Shown: positions 39,718 through 49,883, counted from the first letter of the stretch. The stretch: 55,549 bases of DNA from Candidatus Thorarchaeota archaeon (GCA_011365025.1 RDOF01000020.1:1-55549); one strand, 5' to 3'. A program made the numbers and translations. Notes: generated by a model not told the origin, from the sequence alone.

Positions 39718-41814
39718 ATGATTCAGCTCATTGGTGTCTTATCAGAGGGTGGCGTTCCAGTTCACGTGAAAAGCGCCGTAGATAGTGATGGGGAGATGAT
39801 TCTGGGCCCCCTGATAGAGGCATCGAAGAGCCTTAGTGCCCTGATGGGCAGCGGAGAAGTAAGGAAACTTGCATTTCAAGACAACACAATGATTGTTACA
39901 GAGAGCAGAAAGGGCTACACAATTGTTGCTCTTGTTAGTCGGGCAGAGGACTACATGGACACTCTGCTTAGAGTTATCGCAGATGCCATTGATCATTCAG
40001 AAATACCGAAGGCAGATGGGGCAGTGACCCCCAGTCACAAGACTGTAGTGGAGGAGGTTGTTAATACCTTCATTCGAGACCGCATTGACACAAGTTTTGT
40101 AGAGGCCGTTTCAAGTTTATGGAATCCAATTCTCAGTCTGATCCAATCGGATGGCAGATTCAAGAACATCAAGGAAAGAACCGAAGACCTGCTTCAAAAG
40201 CCTCCTGACTACGAGGCGTGGATGCAATTCAAGGAGAGCGTCGATGCATCAATTTCGGATGGTCTGGCTTTTGCAATGAGAGGAGAGTTTGATCGTGCTT
40301 GCGCAGCAACAATCGATTTGGAGGATACAACGGCCAAGATATTTGCCATTAAAATGGGCATTTTGACCCATTCCATCACAAATGCTAAGGCACCGCCACT
40401 CATTGAGCTGCAGAAGATTGCGGACACTCTGCGTGATAGTCATCCTCTAGCAGGTCTTGCAATCACACTGGTGGGACTAGCATCAGGAGATGTCATTCCT
40501 GCAGACTATTCTCGAGCGTTTCGAGATGCAACCGCTCATTTCGATTTTGTCGATGGGCAAGAGAATCAGATGCTTGGCTTTCTGTTTCTCGATACGAGGG
40601 TCCCGGATTTCCCAGAGTTCTCAAAGAAAATCAGGCTTTTCTATGAAGGAAAGTCAAGAATTGTGTGTGCCTACATTGAGGCGTTGGATGAGAGGACAAG
40701 GATTTTCGATAAGCTCTATTCCATAACGAGCTATGATGCCTTTCGTGACGAGCTTGGAGTCTACAAGTCAACACTTTCTGGTGTGCTTCAAGATATTGAT
40801 ATGATTTTTGAGCCGGACCTCCTGAAACGGCTCAAGAGAGAAGGGAGAAGTCATGAGGTTAGCATAACAGCATCATTCAAGCTCCAGAACTATATAGCCC
40901 TAATGACAGCACTAGCAGAATCCCCAGTCCTTACGATAGGAGAACGTAGGGAAGTTCTGGAGGAAGTCATCGGACTATATAGGAGCTATTTTAGAAACCT
41001 CATGGAGACCGAGATCCCTCTTTTTGCATTCACTGTTGATAGCGTATTTCAGAGTCTCGCAGTCGCCTACTCGGAATACTATGCAGTAGCAACCGGTGAT
41101 ACCAGAAAAGAAGCTTTGAAAGATACAGCGGAGTTCCTAGCTGATGTTGTAGGAACTATTGAAAGAGAATGGCCAAAGGCACGCGTTAGGTTCTCTCTCT
41201 TTGTCGTGGCAAATGCGATTTTCCCTGTTATGACAAAGGCGAGGATTCTGATTGATGAACAGATTCAACTGATCTATATTGCCATGCAACTACTTGACTA
41301 TGACACGATTGATGCTATGCAAATCACCAGGACAGACTACTATGCTACGAGTCTTGGCAACACGGTGACCTCGCTAACGGCTCTTGCCTCAACGCTCCTT
41401 CATGCAGAAAAACGTGCAAAGGCTCTTGAACTAGGAGTGAATATTGCAATGGAGGTTCAGGAGTGGTTCATCTCGAATGGGATAGTCTGCAGAGACGATA
41501 TTGTTTCAGCCACATATCACGCAACACTTGCCGCGGACGTGATTGACAACGAGTCCTTGGAAAGAATAGTAGACCAAGTGACAGCATTGAATACGGTTGC
41601 CATCCAAGACCCTGCCAGATATGACTATGAAGTAGCAATGATGGCAAGTCCTTTGCTTGAGCTTCTGATTAAAGCTTGGAATAGACTTGGGCATAAGCGG
41701 TATCTAGAACTTGCAAAGACTCTGTATGATTCTGCTGCTGCGGCTTGGAAGAAGTATGGCCTTGAAGAGAAGGCTAGGAATTTTGATGCAAAATTCGGCG
41801 GCATTATGGGCTGA
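39718..41814 (+). CDS. Longin/roadblock-like N-terminus fused to a helical-repeat protein
   Basis: A 698-residue protein. The first 95 residues look like a longin or roadblock-type small alpha/beta domain: IQLIGVLSEGGVPVHVKSA, GPLIEASKSLSALMGSGEV, IVTESRKGYTIVALVSR, then a helix. The rest is almost wholly helical and resembles an alpha-solenoid or TPR-like repeat (for example AKTLYDSAAAAWKKYGLEEKA at the end). Such N-terminal domains are frequent in Asgard archaea and in eukaryotic trafficking complexes. No membrane segment. A scaffold or GTPase-regulator role is speculative. Confidence 0.65.
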   Translation: MIQLIGVLSEGGVPVHVKSAVDSDGEMILGPLIEASKSLSALMGSGEVRKLAFQDNTMIVTESRKGYTIVALVSRAEDYMDTLLRVIADAIDHSEIPKADGAVTPSHKTVVEEVVNTFIRDRIDTSFVEAVSSLWNPILSLIQSDGRFKNIKERTEDLLQKPPDYEAWMQFKESVDASISDGLAFAMRGEFDRACAATIDLEDTTAKIFAIKMGILTHSITNAKAPPLIELQKIADTLRDSHPLAGLAITLVGLASGDVIPADYSRAFRDATAHFDFVDGQENQMLGFLFLDTRVPDFPEFSKKIRLFYEGKSRIVCAYIEALDERTRIFDKLYSITSYDAFRDELGVYKSTLSGVLQDIDMIFEPDLLKRLKREGRSHEVSITASFKLQNYIALMTALAESPVLTIGERREVLEEVIGLYRSYFRNLMETEIPLFAFTVDSVFQSLAVAYSEYYAVATGDTRKEALKDTAEFLADVVGTIEREWPKARVRFSLFVVANAIFPVMTKARILIDEQIQLIYIAMQLLDYDTIDAMQITRTDYYATSLGNTVTSLTALASTLLHAEKRAKALELGVNIAMEVQEWFISNGIVCRDDIVSATYHATLAADVIDNESLERIVDQVTALNTVAIQDPARYDYEVAMMASPLLELLIKAWNRLGHKRYLELAKTLYDSAAAAWKKYGLEEKARNFDAKFGGIMG

Positions 41815-42005
41815 TGGGATTCTTGGTTGTCAGATAAGCGATTCATGAATGGTTACCCATGTAGAAGGAAACGGTAGCCGTTTCATTGCATTGGTCACAG
41901 TCTTCGGTTGCGTCTTTGTCAACGAATTTGCAGGTTGAGGCCTGATTTTAGAGTGCGTTGTTCACCCACTGAAAGAGTATAAGGAAAAATACACCCATTC
42001 TGACT

Positions 42006-43088
42006 GTGGCCAAATTGGGACAAGATGCGTTTACGCTGGTAGATCAAAGCGGGTTAGACAGGCATGTGGCACCATTTCCCAAACCACACATGGAGGGGTT
42101 CGAAAACCAACTTCGCATTCAAATGGCACTTCAGTATCTTGAGGAGAACGGGGTGCTTGAAGGAATACAGCGGTTCAAGACGCCACAAGCCAACCGGGAT
42201 GATGCATTACTAGTACATTCAGAGTATCTTGTTCATTCTGTTGAACTAATGTCCGAGTTGGGAGGCGGTCAACTGGGGGAGTCAGCCTATGCAAGCGAAC
42301 ATCTAATGCCATCTGCAATGTATGCACTTGGTGGTGCACTCTTTGCAGCTGACATGGTCACTTCTGGCTCATCTAGACATGCACTGGCACTGATTAGACC
42401 GCCAGGACATCATGCAACCTCATCCTCATCAATGGGACTCTGCTTTTTCAATAACATAGCTATTGCGGTTAAGAGCATCCTGAAAGAGAATGAGGCAAGG
42501 AGAATAACAATACTCGATATTGACGACCATTTTGGAAATGGCACTGCGGAAATCTTCTATGCAGATCCTGCGGTGCAATTCATTTCGCTTCATGAATACA
42601 ACTATGAAGGTCTGGGCATAGGTCATTACGTCGAAATTGGACAGGGAGAGGGAACTGGTACGAACATAAATGTGCCACTGGTAGAAGAGTCGCCAGATGT
42701 TTCCTACAGAGCTGCAGTAAGGGACATAGTAATTCCTGCCATTGAGAGCTTCGGCCCGGATATTGTCGCCGTTTCCGCAGGATATGATGCACACTATGCC
42801 GACCCAATAGGAGAGATGAATATTGACTCTGAAACCTATTGGTTCATTGCCAGGTCAATGGATGGTCTCGTCAGTTCCCTTGGTATGAAAGGTTCGTTCT
42901 GGGTCCTAGAAGGAGGCTACAATCCCCTTACGCTGGGCCCCTGCATTCGGGCAACAATAGAAGGCTTGCGCGGCGCACCGTACCCCAACTTGGAAGACCA
43001 AGAAGAGAGACTAAAGGACTCATCTGTGATTAGAAGAAATCGGAATCTAATCAAGAGAATACTGGAAATTCTTTCACCCTATCTCTAG
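42006..43088 (+). CDS. Histone deacetylase family protein (class II-like), second copy
   Basis: A 360-residue arginase/deacetylase-fold enzyme. Present are the histidine pair in RPPGHHA (H135, H136), zinc ligands D173 and H175 in DIDDHFGNG and D261 in GYDAH, and Y305 in EGGYNP. The second histidine of the usual HH pair after the zinc ligand is phenylalanine here (F176). Closer to class II and acetylpolyamine deacetylases than the copy at 31423. It starts at GTG; AGTATAAGG about 26 bases before it fits a leaderless transcript. Confidence 0.9.
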   Translation: MAKLGQDAFTLVDQSGLDRHVAPFPKPHMEGFENQLRIQMALQYLEENGVLEGIQRFKTPQANRDDALLVHSEYLVHSVELMSELGGGQLGESAYASEHLMPSAMYALGGALFAADMVTSGSSRHALALIRPPGHHATSSSSMGLCFFNNIAIAVKSILKENEARRITILDIDDHFGNGTAEIFYADPAVQFISLHEYNYEGLGIGHYVEIGQGEGTGTNINVPLVEESPDVSYRAAVRDIVIPAIESFGPDIVAVSAGYDAHYADPIGEMNIDSETYWFIARSMDGLVSSLGMKGSFWVLEGGYNPLTLGPCIRATIEGLRGAPYPNLEDQEERLKDSSVIRRNRNLIKRILEILSPYL

Positions 43089-43190
43089 GCAATTCTACGA
43101 GTTATTTGTTTCAGACTACTGAAGCAAATGCCAAATGAACACTCAATATAGCAAGTAGAGAGCGCTTGACGGTTTGCGTTGTATGTCAGA

Positions 43191-43199
43191 ATTATATAC
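43191..43199 (+). promoter_or_regulatory. TATA box, leaderless promoter
   Basis: ATTATATAC centred 26 bases before the ATG at 43221, which has no ribosome-binding site. Confidence 0.6.
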
Positions 43200-43220
43200 T
43201 ACTCCACCGAAATAGACTCC

Positions 43221-44069
43221 ATGATTCCAGAGTATGAGTACTTTGGCATCTATGATGAAAATGCAAAGACTAGAATCATACTAGATGAGCAAATTAGAGA
43301 TTGGCTCTGGACTGCCAAACTAATGTTCGATTTCATCAGTGCCAATAGACCCGAGATATTGGATTCATTCGTGGAGAAGGTTTCTGCGAGGTATTCTAGT
43401 GAGGTGCAAAATACTTCCTTCGTTCCGAGTGAAATGGGCTTTGATGCTCTTCTGGAGGATCAATCAATCCTTAGTTCTTATGCTGCAATCAAGGAGCTGG
43501 GTCTTCAAGTTGTCATGAAGTATATTCCCCTTGAAAAGAGCAGCAATCTATCTGATGAGGGTTCGGAAATTAGACAGATAGACCATCTTCGAGCAAAACA
43601 TATTCTTCTGTATCATAAAATTGCAGCCTTAGTCGAGTTGCTTGGCAGGGAAGAAGGACTCCAGTTCTTCAAGAGCTTTGTCGAATTCTGGGGTGAGGAG
43701 ATTGCTAAAAGAGGCTCTTGGGCAGTCACGCTGAAACAAGCACGTCAGTCATCAGTGCAGTATTGGGAAGCTAGCAATGGTTTCGAATTTGGTGTGGTGG
43801 ACCTTGATGATGAGATGTTCCTTGCAAAGTTCGATAGATGTGTCTGGTACGAGTCCATGAAGCATGTTGAGGACAAAGAACTAGCATACTATGCAGTATG
43901 TTATCCCGGGCCACGAATAGGAAATCATGCACACGAGAATATCAGGATGCGTAGGTCTGTCACGCTATTCACCGGAGATTTCTGTGACGAACTTAGGTGG
44001 AATAGACATGTCCATGATGAGCCTGAGCAGCCTTCTCACGAGTTCTCAAGAAAGATAGTGCCAAAGTAA
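43221..44069 (+). CDS. L-2-amino-thiazoline-4-carboxylic acid hydrolase-like protein
   Basis: A 282-residue protein. Its C-terminal half resembles the ATC hydrolase family: GREEGLQFFKSFVEFWGEE, then FDRCVWYESMKHVEDKELAYYAVCYPGP, and RSVTLFTGDFCDELRW with the conserved cysteine. That enzyme hydrolyses a cyclic cysteine precursor, but many archaeal and clostridial relatives have no known substrate. The ATG at 43221 is chosen from the TATA box spacing; an in-frame TTG lies 14 codons earlier. Ends 47 bases before the convergent TetR gene. Confidence 0.7.
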   Translation: MIPEYEYFGIYDENAKTRIILDEQIRDWLWTAKLMFDFISANRPEILDSFVEKVSARYSSEVQNTSFVPSEMGFDALLEDQSILSSYAAIKELGLQVVMKYIPLEKSSNLSDEGSEIRQIDHLRAKHILLYHKIAALVELLGREEGLQFFKSFVEFWGEEIAKRGSWAVTLKQARQSSVQYWEASNGFEFGVVDLDDEMFLAKFDRCVWYESMKHVEDKELAYYAVCYPGPRIGNHAHENIRMRRSVTLFTGDFCDELRWNRHVHDEPEQPSHEFSRKIVPK

Positions 44070-44116
44070 TCAATTGACAGAAGCAGTGAATTGAGAGCGG
44101 TGAGTACCCACTCTCA

Positions 44117-44728
44117 TCATTTTTGTTGATTCGGGTCGACAAGAATCTCCATCATTAGAAGACGTAGAACCGTCACCCAAGTCCTTCTTATCTTTGATAT
44201 ATCACTCCCAAGGCTTACGGAACTGTACAAACCATCACGAATAGCAAGGATTCCTCTGGCTATTGATTCAGAATCAATATGACTCTTGATTGTCCCATCC
44301 TTCTTGAATCTTTCAATGGTTTCAGAGAGACCTTGTACCCAAGACTCAAAGCTCTCCTTGACCCATTTCAAAACTAGGCTGTTGACTGCCGCTTCACGAA
44401 GCAGATCCAAGTTAAGGATAAGACTGCCCAAGCGCATTGACAACATTCTGTCAAAGAATTTCTCAGTCGCTATTTCAGCTATACCGCCTGAAGTCAAGAA
44501 TTTCTCAACCTCTTCTCCCCGAGTGCTCGTATGAGTTTCCAGCACTGAGAGGAGGAGGTCTTGTTTGCTGCCAAAATACTGGTAGATTGCCCCCTTGCTA
44601 ACACCCATGCTTTCAGCGATGTCAATCATCTTAGTTTTGTAATATCCCTTCTCAGAGAACAGCTTTGCAGCGTGCATCATTATTCTCTTCTTTGCCTTCT
44701 CTTTGTACTCAGGCACTACTTTAGGCAT
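44117..44728 (-). CDS. TetR family transcriptional regulator
   Basis: A 203-residue regulator. The N-terminal helix-turn-helix is MIDIAESMGVSKGAIYQYFGSKQDLL, the classic TetR signature, after the AKLFSEKGYYKTK helix. The C-terminal domain would bind a ligand and form dimers. It is divergent from the isoprenylcysteine methyltransferase-like gene and shares a 117-base region with it, so that gene is the probable target. TTTATATAT on the complement fits a TATA box about 34 bases upstream. Confidence 0.92.
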   Translation of the reverse strand: MPKVVPEYKEKAKKRIMMHAAKLFSEKGYYKTKMIDIAESMGVSKGAIYQYFGSKQDLLLSVLETHTSTRGEEVEKFLTSGGIAEIATEKFFDRMLSMRLGSLILNLDLLREAAVNSLVLKWVKESFESWVQGLSETIERFKKDGTIKSHIDSESIARGILAIRDGLYSSVSLGSDISKIRRTWVTVLRLLMMEILVDPNQQK

Positions 44729-44764
44729 GACTATTCACAAGTATCTCTAGGCAATCTCATATAT

Positions 44765-44798
44765 AAAATGACTCAATGGAATTAAAAATGACCAATGG
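44765..44798. promoter_or_regulatory. Divergent control region with a direct repeat, possible TetR site
   Basis: AAAATGACTCAATGG (44765-44779) and AAAATGACCAATGG (44785-44798) are direct repeats next to an ATATATAAA promoter element. The position between divergent genes suits operator use, but TetR sites are usually inverted repeats, so this is weak. Confidence 0.3.
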
Positions 44799-44845
44799 GT
44801 ATGTTTTTATCTTCTGAATGCTTCATATCCTTGAGGCGGATTTCC

Positions 44846-45436
44846 ATGGACGAAGAGCTAATGTTCAAGATACTCTTTATTTCGATTTATGCTGCCTTTG
44901 CAGGAGTTCGAATATATTATAGAAGCCAGAATCTTGGCAGAACTAGTGAAAAGGAACACAGTCAGATAGCAAAGTCATTTATTGCCCTCACTATTGCGAT
45001 TCTGGGATACTTCGCATCGATAATTCTATGGATTCTCCTTCCAGAAGTCATCATTTTGTTTCAGTTGGCTCTGCCGGCATTCATTCGTTGGCTTGGAGTC
45101 ACACTAAGCGTGATTGGCATTGTGTTCATATTCTGGATTCACCACACCTTAGGAAGGCAGTATTCCGCAAAGCTGGAGATACAGGAACAGCATCAGCTAA
45201 TAACGGCAGGGCCATACAGTAGAATCCGTCATCCGATGTATGCAGTCTTCATCCTCTTCTCTCTATCAGTTTCACTGATCTCTGCCAATCTATTACTCAT
45301 CTTGTTTGCAATCTTCTTGTCGATTCCATTCCACTGGATCACGAGAATTGAGGAAACGTTGCTGATTGACCAGTTTGGAGATGAATACTTGGAGTACATG
45401 AAGCATACAGGTCGGTTCTTGCCGCCTATTGGCTGA
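44846..45436 (+). CDS. Isoprenylcysteine carboxyl methyltransferase-like membrane protein
   Basis: A 196-residue protein with four to five membrane segments and the ICMT/PEMT C-terminal signature: LITAGPYSRIRHPMYAVF, and later RIEETLLIDQFGDEYLEYMKHTGRFLPP. These residues bind S-adenosylmethionine. Archaeal and bacterial members methylate lipids or unknown small molecules. The ATG at 44846 with GAGGCGGA upstream is preferred over an in-frame start at 44795. Confidence 0.88.
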   Translation: MDEELMFKILFISIYAAFAGVRIYYRSQNLGRTSEKEHSQIAKSFIALTIAILGYFASIILWILLPEVIILFQLALPAFIRWLGVTLSVIGIVFIFWIHHTLGRQYSAKLEIQEQHQLITAGPYSRIRHPMYAVFILFSLSVSLISANLLLILFAIFLSIPFHWITRIEETLLIDQFGDEYLEYMKHTGRFLPPIG

Positions 45437-45486
45437 AATACCAGATACAACATAATAGAGCAGTATATCCTCTCAAAGGAGAGTTT

Positions 45487-46116
45487 CTATGATTTGGTCC
45501 CTAAGACACATCTATGTCCAGTGTCATCAATCCAGATTCGAATTATCTCGAAGGCATTGAATACACGGTGGATTTCGTCGACAGTGAAGTAGTGATGAAG
45601 GATTCCACTCTCCGGACCACTCTGCGGGATGTAGGTGTTGTCTTCGACTCTCAAGAGGCTCCAGTCTTCCTCGGAGCTTGGAGGAGCATCCTGATATATT
45701 GGGAAGGTAACAAATATTATGCCTCCGTTTCGAAGGACCCGAGCCATTTCTCCGACAGTTCGCTCGATGTCCGCTCGAAGATTGTGGTGAATTGCCTGTA
45801 TGCTAATTATGGCATCAAAAGAACCGTTTCCAAAAGGGAACCGTTGTTCCATTCTTTGTTGGATAATATCAGCCGATGACTCCTCATCATGAAGCCACCT
45901 CTGAGCAAGCTCTATTGCCTTCGGAGAAGTATCTAGACCGGTCGCCTTGAAGCCCCTGTGGGATAGATAGACTAGGTGACGCCCAGTCCCGCAACCCAAA
46001 TCTAGGACATGTTTCACATCATGCTCTTTGAAGAGTTGGACCAAGCTCCCCATGTAGGGATGAGGCTTAGTGAAGACTCGACCCTGCTTTGTGAAAATAT
46101 CATCCCATTCTGGCAT
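45487..46116 (-). CDS. Class I SAM-dependent methyltransferase
   Basis: A 209-residue methyltransferase with motif I VLDLGCGTGRHLVYLSHRG, the GLDTS strand, and FDAIISIQAIHH followed by RNGGIIFVTFP. The short N-terminal extension (MPEWDDIFTKQGRVFTKPH) is typical of a group that includes tellurite-resistance-like and small-molecule methyltransferases. The ATG at 46116 is chosen over an in-frame TTG two codons upstream. Substrate unknown. Confidence 0.88.
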   Translation of the reverse strand: MPEWDDIFTKQGRVFTKPHPYMGSLVQLFKEHDVKHVLDLGCGTGRHLVYLSHRGFKATGLDTSPKAIELAQRWLHDEESSADIIQQRMEQRFPFGNGSFDAIISIQAIHHNLRADIERTVGEMARVLRNGGIIFVTFPIYQDAPPSSEEDWSLLRVEDNTYIPQSGPESGILHHYFTVDEIHRVFNAFEIIRIWIDDTGHRCVLGTKS

Positions 46117-46162
46117 AATCAACCACTGAGAGAGCTGATATGGCTTTCAATATTATGAACTT

Positions 46163-46199
46163 GAGAAAAAGAAGGATGAGGACGGGATTGCACCCGTCC
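46163..46199 (-). terminator. Hairpin plus T-rich tract after the acetyl-CoA synthetase gene
   Basis: On the complement, GGACGGG and CCCGTCC enclose six bases (46180-46199), and a C/T-rich tract ending in TTTTTCTC follows. It lies 14 bases after the stop of the synthetase gene. Archaeal termination relies mainly on the T tract. Confidence 0.65.
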
Positions 46200-46212
46200 A
46201 TCTTGAGCTTGT

Positions 46213-48207
46213 TTAGAGGCGTTCCTGAATCAGAGACTCAACGACAGCTGGGTCGGCCAGTGTGGTTGTATCGCCGATATCATCAATGGCACCTGCAGCG
46301 ATCTTCTTGAGAATCCTGCGCATAATCTTGCCCGAACGAGTCTTAGGCAAGGCATCAGCAAACTGGATCTTTGCAGGGGTAGCGATGGGTCCAACTTCGG
46401 TCCGGACCCACTTTCTCAGTTCTTCTCTGAGCTCGTCTGTCTTCTCAACACCAACCTTGAGCGTGACGAAGGCGTAGATGTCTTCTCCTTTTATCTCATG
46501 GGGGAAGCCAACGACAGCGGTCTCCGCCACTGATTGATGCTTTACAAGAGCGCTCTCGATTTCAGCAGTTCCGAGTCGGTGCCCGGACACCTTGAGAACA
46601 TCGTCGATACGGCCCATGACGAAGTAATAGCCATCATCGTTGTATCGGGATCCGTCGCCGGTCATGTACATTGGCTTGCGTGTTTCAGGATCCTTATACT
46701 GGACCCAGTAGGTGTTTACAAACCTCTTGTGGTCGCCATAGACTGTCCTCATAAGACCAGGCCAAGGTTTCTTGATACAGAGATAGCCACCCTCGTTTGG
46801 ACCGCATGGAGTACCATCTTCTGCAACAAGTAGCGGTTCTACACCATAGTATGGGAAGGTGCAGGAACCCGGAATTGTTGCTGTGGCGCCCGGAAGCGGA
46901 GTGAAAATTACACCGCCGGTCTCAGTCTGCCAGTAGGTGTCAACAATTGGGCACTTCTCCTTGCCGACTACTCTGTGATACCACATCCATGCCTCAGGAT
47001 TGATGGGCTCTCCCACAGTCCCCAAAAGATTCAGCGAACTCAAATCATGCTTATTCACTGGGTCGTCACCGAACTTCATGAGCGCACGGATGGCTGTAGG
47101 TGCGGTGTAGAACTGGTTGACCTTCCATTTCTCGACTTCATGCCAGAATCTGTCAGGCTCTGGCCAAGTGGGGATTCCCTCATACATCATAGAGGTGGCT
47201 CCTGCGGCCAGAGGACCATACACAATGTAGGAGTGACCAGTGATCCAACCAATGTCGGCAGTGCACCAGTAGACATCACCAGGATGCCAGTCGAAGATAT
47301 TCAGGAAGGTGTGGGCAGTGTAGACCATATAGCCACCAGTAGTGTGAAGAACACCCTTTGGCTTACCTGTGGAGCCGGAGGTGTAGAGGATAAAGAGAGG
47401 ATCCTCAGCGCCCATCCATTCTGGCTCGCATTTGTCGTCCACCTTTGCATACTCCTCATGGTACCAGAAATCGCGACCGGTCTTCATTGGTGTGTCATTC
47501 ATACCAATTCTCCCGACAACGAGAACCTTCTCAATAACAGGAGCTTCATCAATAGCTCTGTCAGCGTTCTTCTTCTGTGGGATTACCTTTCCACCACGGT
47601 AATATCCGTCAGCTGTGATGAGTACCTTGCTCTGACAGTCTTGAATCCTGTCAATCAAGGAGTCAGCAGTGAACCCACCGAAGACAATGCTGTGGACTGC
47701 ACCAATTCGGACACAAGCCAGCATAAGAATCGCAAGCTCGGGAATCATGGGCAAGTAGATTGTGACAGTGTCACCCTTCTTTAGACCAAGGTTCTTCAGT
47801 ACGTTGGCAGCCTTGTTGACCTCACTAAGGAGCTCCGAATAAGTGTAGGTCTTAGACTCTTCGACTGGGTCACCTTGCCAAATGATAGCAGCTTGATCAC
47901 CACGTCCACGCTCAACCCACTTGTCGAGACAGTTGTAGGCCAGATTGGTCACACCATCTTCGAAGAACGTGAATTCCGCATTTTCAGGGTTCTTCCAGAT
48001 GAAGCCCTTTGTAGGGGCTTTTTTCCAGTAAAACAAATCAGAATTCGCTATTTTAAGCCAGAAATCGTCGGGTTTCTCGATTGACTCCTTCCAGTGCTTC
48101 ATCCGCTCATCGTGGCTCTTTACATAGGCCTTATCGACGAAGCTCCTTGGGGGAGGAAATCGTCTTCCCTCTTGGCTTGTAACAGTAATTTTCTTTTCGT
48201 CAGACAT
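46213..48207 (-). CDS. acsA: Acetyl-CoA synthetase (AMP-forming)
   Basis: A 664-residue adenylate-forming enzyme that makes acetyl-CoA from acetate, ATP and CoA. It has the P-loop-like [20 protein letters not shown], the acetate-pocket region [20 protein letters not shown] and [13 protein letters not shown]. The C-terminal lysine that is controlled by acetylation in bacteria is in [10 protein letters not shown]. Full length for the family. The GNAT and deacetylase genes elsewhere in the window make regulation by acetylation possible here. Confidence 0.96.
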   Translation of the reverse strand: MSDEKKITVTSQEGRRFPPPRSFVDKAYVKSHDERMKHWKESIEKPDDFWLKIANSDLFYWKKAPTKGFIWKNPENAEFTFFEDGVTNLAYNCLDKWVERGRGDQAAIIWQGDPVEESKTYTYSELLSEVNKAANVLKNLGLKKGDTVTIYLPMIPELAILMLACVRIGAVHSIVFGGFTADSLIDRIQDCQSKVLITADGYYRGGKVIPQKKNADRAIDEAPVIEKVLVVGRIGMNDTPMKTGRDFWYHEEYAKVDDKCEPEWMGAEDPLFILYTSGSTGKPKGVLHTTGGYMVYTAHTFLNIFDWHPGDVYWCTADIGWITGHSYIVYGPLAAGATSMMYEGIPTWPEPDRFWHEVEKWKVNQFYTAPTAIRALMKFGDDPVNKHDLSSLNLLGTVGEPINPEAWMWYHRVVGKEKCPIVDTYWQTETGGVIFTPLPGATATIPGSCTFPYYGVEPLLVAEDGTPCGPNEGGYLCIKKPWPGLMRTVYGDHKRFVNTYWVQYKDPETRKPMYMTGDGSRYNDDGYYFVMGRIDDVLKVSGHRLGTAEIESALVKHQSVAETAVVGFPHEIKGEDIYAFVTLKVGVEKTDELREELRKWVRTEVGPIATPAKIQFADALPKTRSGKIMRRILKKIAAGAIDDIGDTTTLADPAVVESLIQERL

Positions 48208-48358
48208 CTAAAATGTCACCTAGCATCGATGCTTTGGCCGACGCCAAAGAAACACCAATAAAAGGATTGTCCATTGACACGTATTCTCCCTCTTTGTTCG
48301 AAGACTGTCGAATTCTAATTCGGCTTGATGAAATTAGGACGAGGGAGGAAGAAATCAG
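48208..48358. other. Spacer between the synthetase and transporter genes
   Basis: Contains the promoter region of the synthetase gene on the minus strand. A charged open frame on the plus strand exists but is not considered real. Confidence 0.4.
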
Positions 48359-48361
48359 ATT

Positions 48362-48405
48362 AAAAAAGAAGGAAAAGAGGTACAAGGAGCGAATCCTTGT
48401 CCTCT
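48362..48405 (-). terminator. Strong hairpin plus T-rich tract after the transporter gene
   Basis: On the complement, AGAGG-ACAAGGA and TCCTTGT-A-CCTCT form a 12-bp stem with one bulge and a five-base loop, then TTTTCCTTCTTTTTT. It begins about ten bases after the transporter stop. Confidence 0.75.
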
Positions 48406-48415
48406 GTGACGCAGG

Positions 48416-49735
48416 TTATTGCGTCCGAACTCTTCTAAGAAATAGCGTTAGTAGTACTGCGATGATTGCAAGTATCCCAGTAATGATGAATGCCATGAAA
48501 TAGGAACCAGTCGCATCGACGATTGGTCCCGCAACAAAAGCACCAGTTATTCCTGCAATGCCGTAGGCAGTGAACATTACGCCGTAATTCTTCCCGACAT
48601 TCTTAGAACCCCAGAAGTCGGCAGTGGCTGAGGGGAATAGTGCGAAATTACCGCCGAAACAGAAGCCAACTAGAGATGCAACAGCAGTTACAACAGGCCA
48701 TGTGACAATGGGATCAGCGCTAATTGGTGCGCCTTCAGCATCAAAAACGACATTCTGTGCCTCTGGAAGCAAAGCAAAGAGAAACATAGCGATTGCCAGT
48801 GTGAAGAACATAAGAATCATTGTCTTCTCTCGACCAAGCTTGTCGGAAACCGCACCCCATACTATCCTTCCGGCTGCATTGAAGAGACTCATCACTCCAA
48901 GTATTATGGCTGATAGAGCATAGGCTCCAATGGGATCGATGGCAAGTGCTGCGCTTTTTACATTGCCAATTGTCATCAAGCCGGCTGTTGCGGCTAGAAC
49001 GAATATGATCCAGAGTAGCCAGAAGGCAGATGTTCGAATCATCTCACCGGGCATAGTATCCATACCTTTTCCATCTGCAGTGGTTGCTGGTGGGACAAAT
49101 CCAGAAGGCAGCCAGCCCTCAGGAGGATTAACAAGAACCTGAGAACCAAGAACAACGAGAACAAGATAAGTTACTCCTAGGATTAAGAAAGGCCAGCCCA
49201 TGGCTGCAGTTGTGGGGGCATTATAGAAGGCAAGCAGTATCTGCTCAACATAGCCGAATATCAACGCACCCGCACCAAAGCCTGCCACCGCAATACCAGT
49301 AATAGTTCCCTTCTTATCAGGGAACCATTTGACTAATGCCGCAATTGGACATACGTAAGCAAATCCAATACCGGCACCACCAATTATACCATAGGTGATG
49401 ATTAACCAAACAGTGCCAATTATCTCGTTTCCAGCTGACACAATGTCAACAAGATATGCAAGTATGTAACCAATGCCAAGGAGTATGCCTCCAACTGTGG
49501 CAACCTTTCGCGGGCCAACACGGTCCTGCCAGCGACCTGCAAAGATCATGAAAAGCGCAAAAGAAGCCAACCCAGCTGCGAAGGGGAGCTGTGTGAGGAA
49601 AGATGTCCATCCGTATACACCGCCCCTAAGGGCAGTCTGGAAGAATGACCATGCATAAATGGATCCCAAGCAAAGTTGGACGATTATTGCGCCTACAATC
49701 ACAAGGCCGCGATTTCCAATTTTTTCTTCAGACAT
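48416..49735 (-). CDS. MFS transporter, oxalate/formate antiporter (OFA) family
   Basis: A 439-residue major facilitator with 12 predicted membrane segments. Family marks are the N-terminal GAIIVQLCLGSIYAWSFF, GRWQDRVGPRKVATVGG between segments 2 and 3, and AGRIVWGAVSDKLGREKTM in the middle. It exchanges or imports small carboxylates. It lies upstream of acetyl-CoA synthetase on the same strand, which suggests acetate or a related monocarboxylate, but a strong terminator separates the two. Confidence 0.92.
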   Translation of the reverse strand: MSEEKIGNRGLVIVGAIIVQLCLGSIYAWSFFQTALRGGVYGWTSFLTQLPFAAGLASFALFMIFAGRWQDRVGPRKVATVGGILLGIGYILAYLVDIVSAGNEIIGTVWLIITYGIIGGAGIGFAYVCPIAALVKWFPDKKGTITGIAVAGFGAGALIFGYVEQILLAFYNAPTTAAMGWPFLILGVTYLVLVVLGSQVLVNPPEGWLPSGFVPPATTADGKGMDTMPGEMIRTSAFWLLWIIFVLAATAGLMTIGNVKSAALAIDPIGAYALSAIILGVMSLFNAAGRIVWGAVSDKLGREKTMILMFFTLAIAMFLFALLPEAQNVVFDAEGAPISADPIVTWPVVTAVASLVGFCFGGNFALFPSATADFWGSKNVGKNYGVMFTAYGIAGITGAFVAGPIVDATGSYFMAFIITGILAIIAVLLTLFLRRVRTQ

Positions 49736-49883
49736 TAGGGAATTCTCCTAACTGATTGTCCAGTCTTGGAGGGGTGGCGAAAAACACTTGACTAAAAGGT
49801 TATCGTCAGATACGAAGAGAGTGCGCGTTCGCTTGGAAATGTCTATTAGGGTCAATGCGAGGGCGCATTGCGAGGGAGCAATA

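Noticed and set aside
48213..48503. Charged 96-codon frame on the plus strand between synthetase and transporter genes
   Set aside because: It runs antisense through the terminator hairpin and into the end of the transporter gene. The charged middle comes from the purine-rich complement of the terminator T tract.
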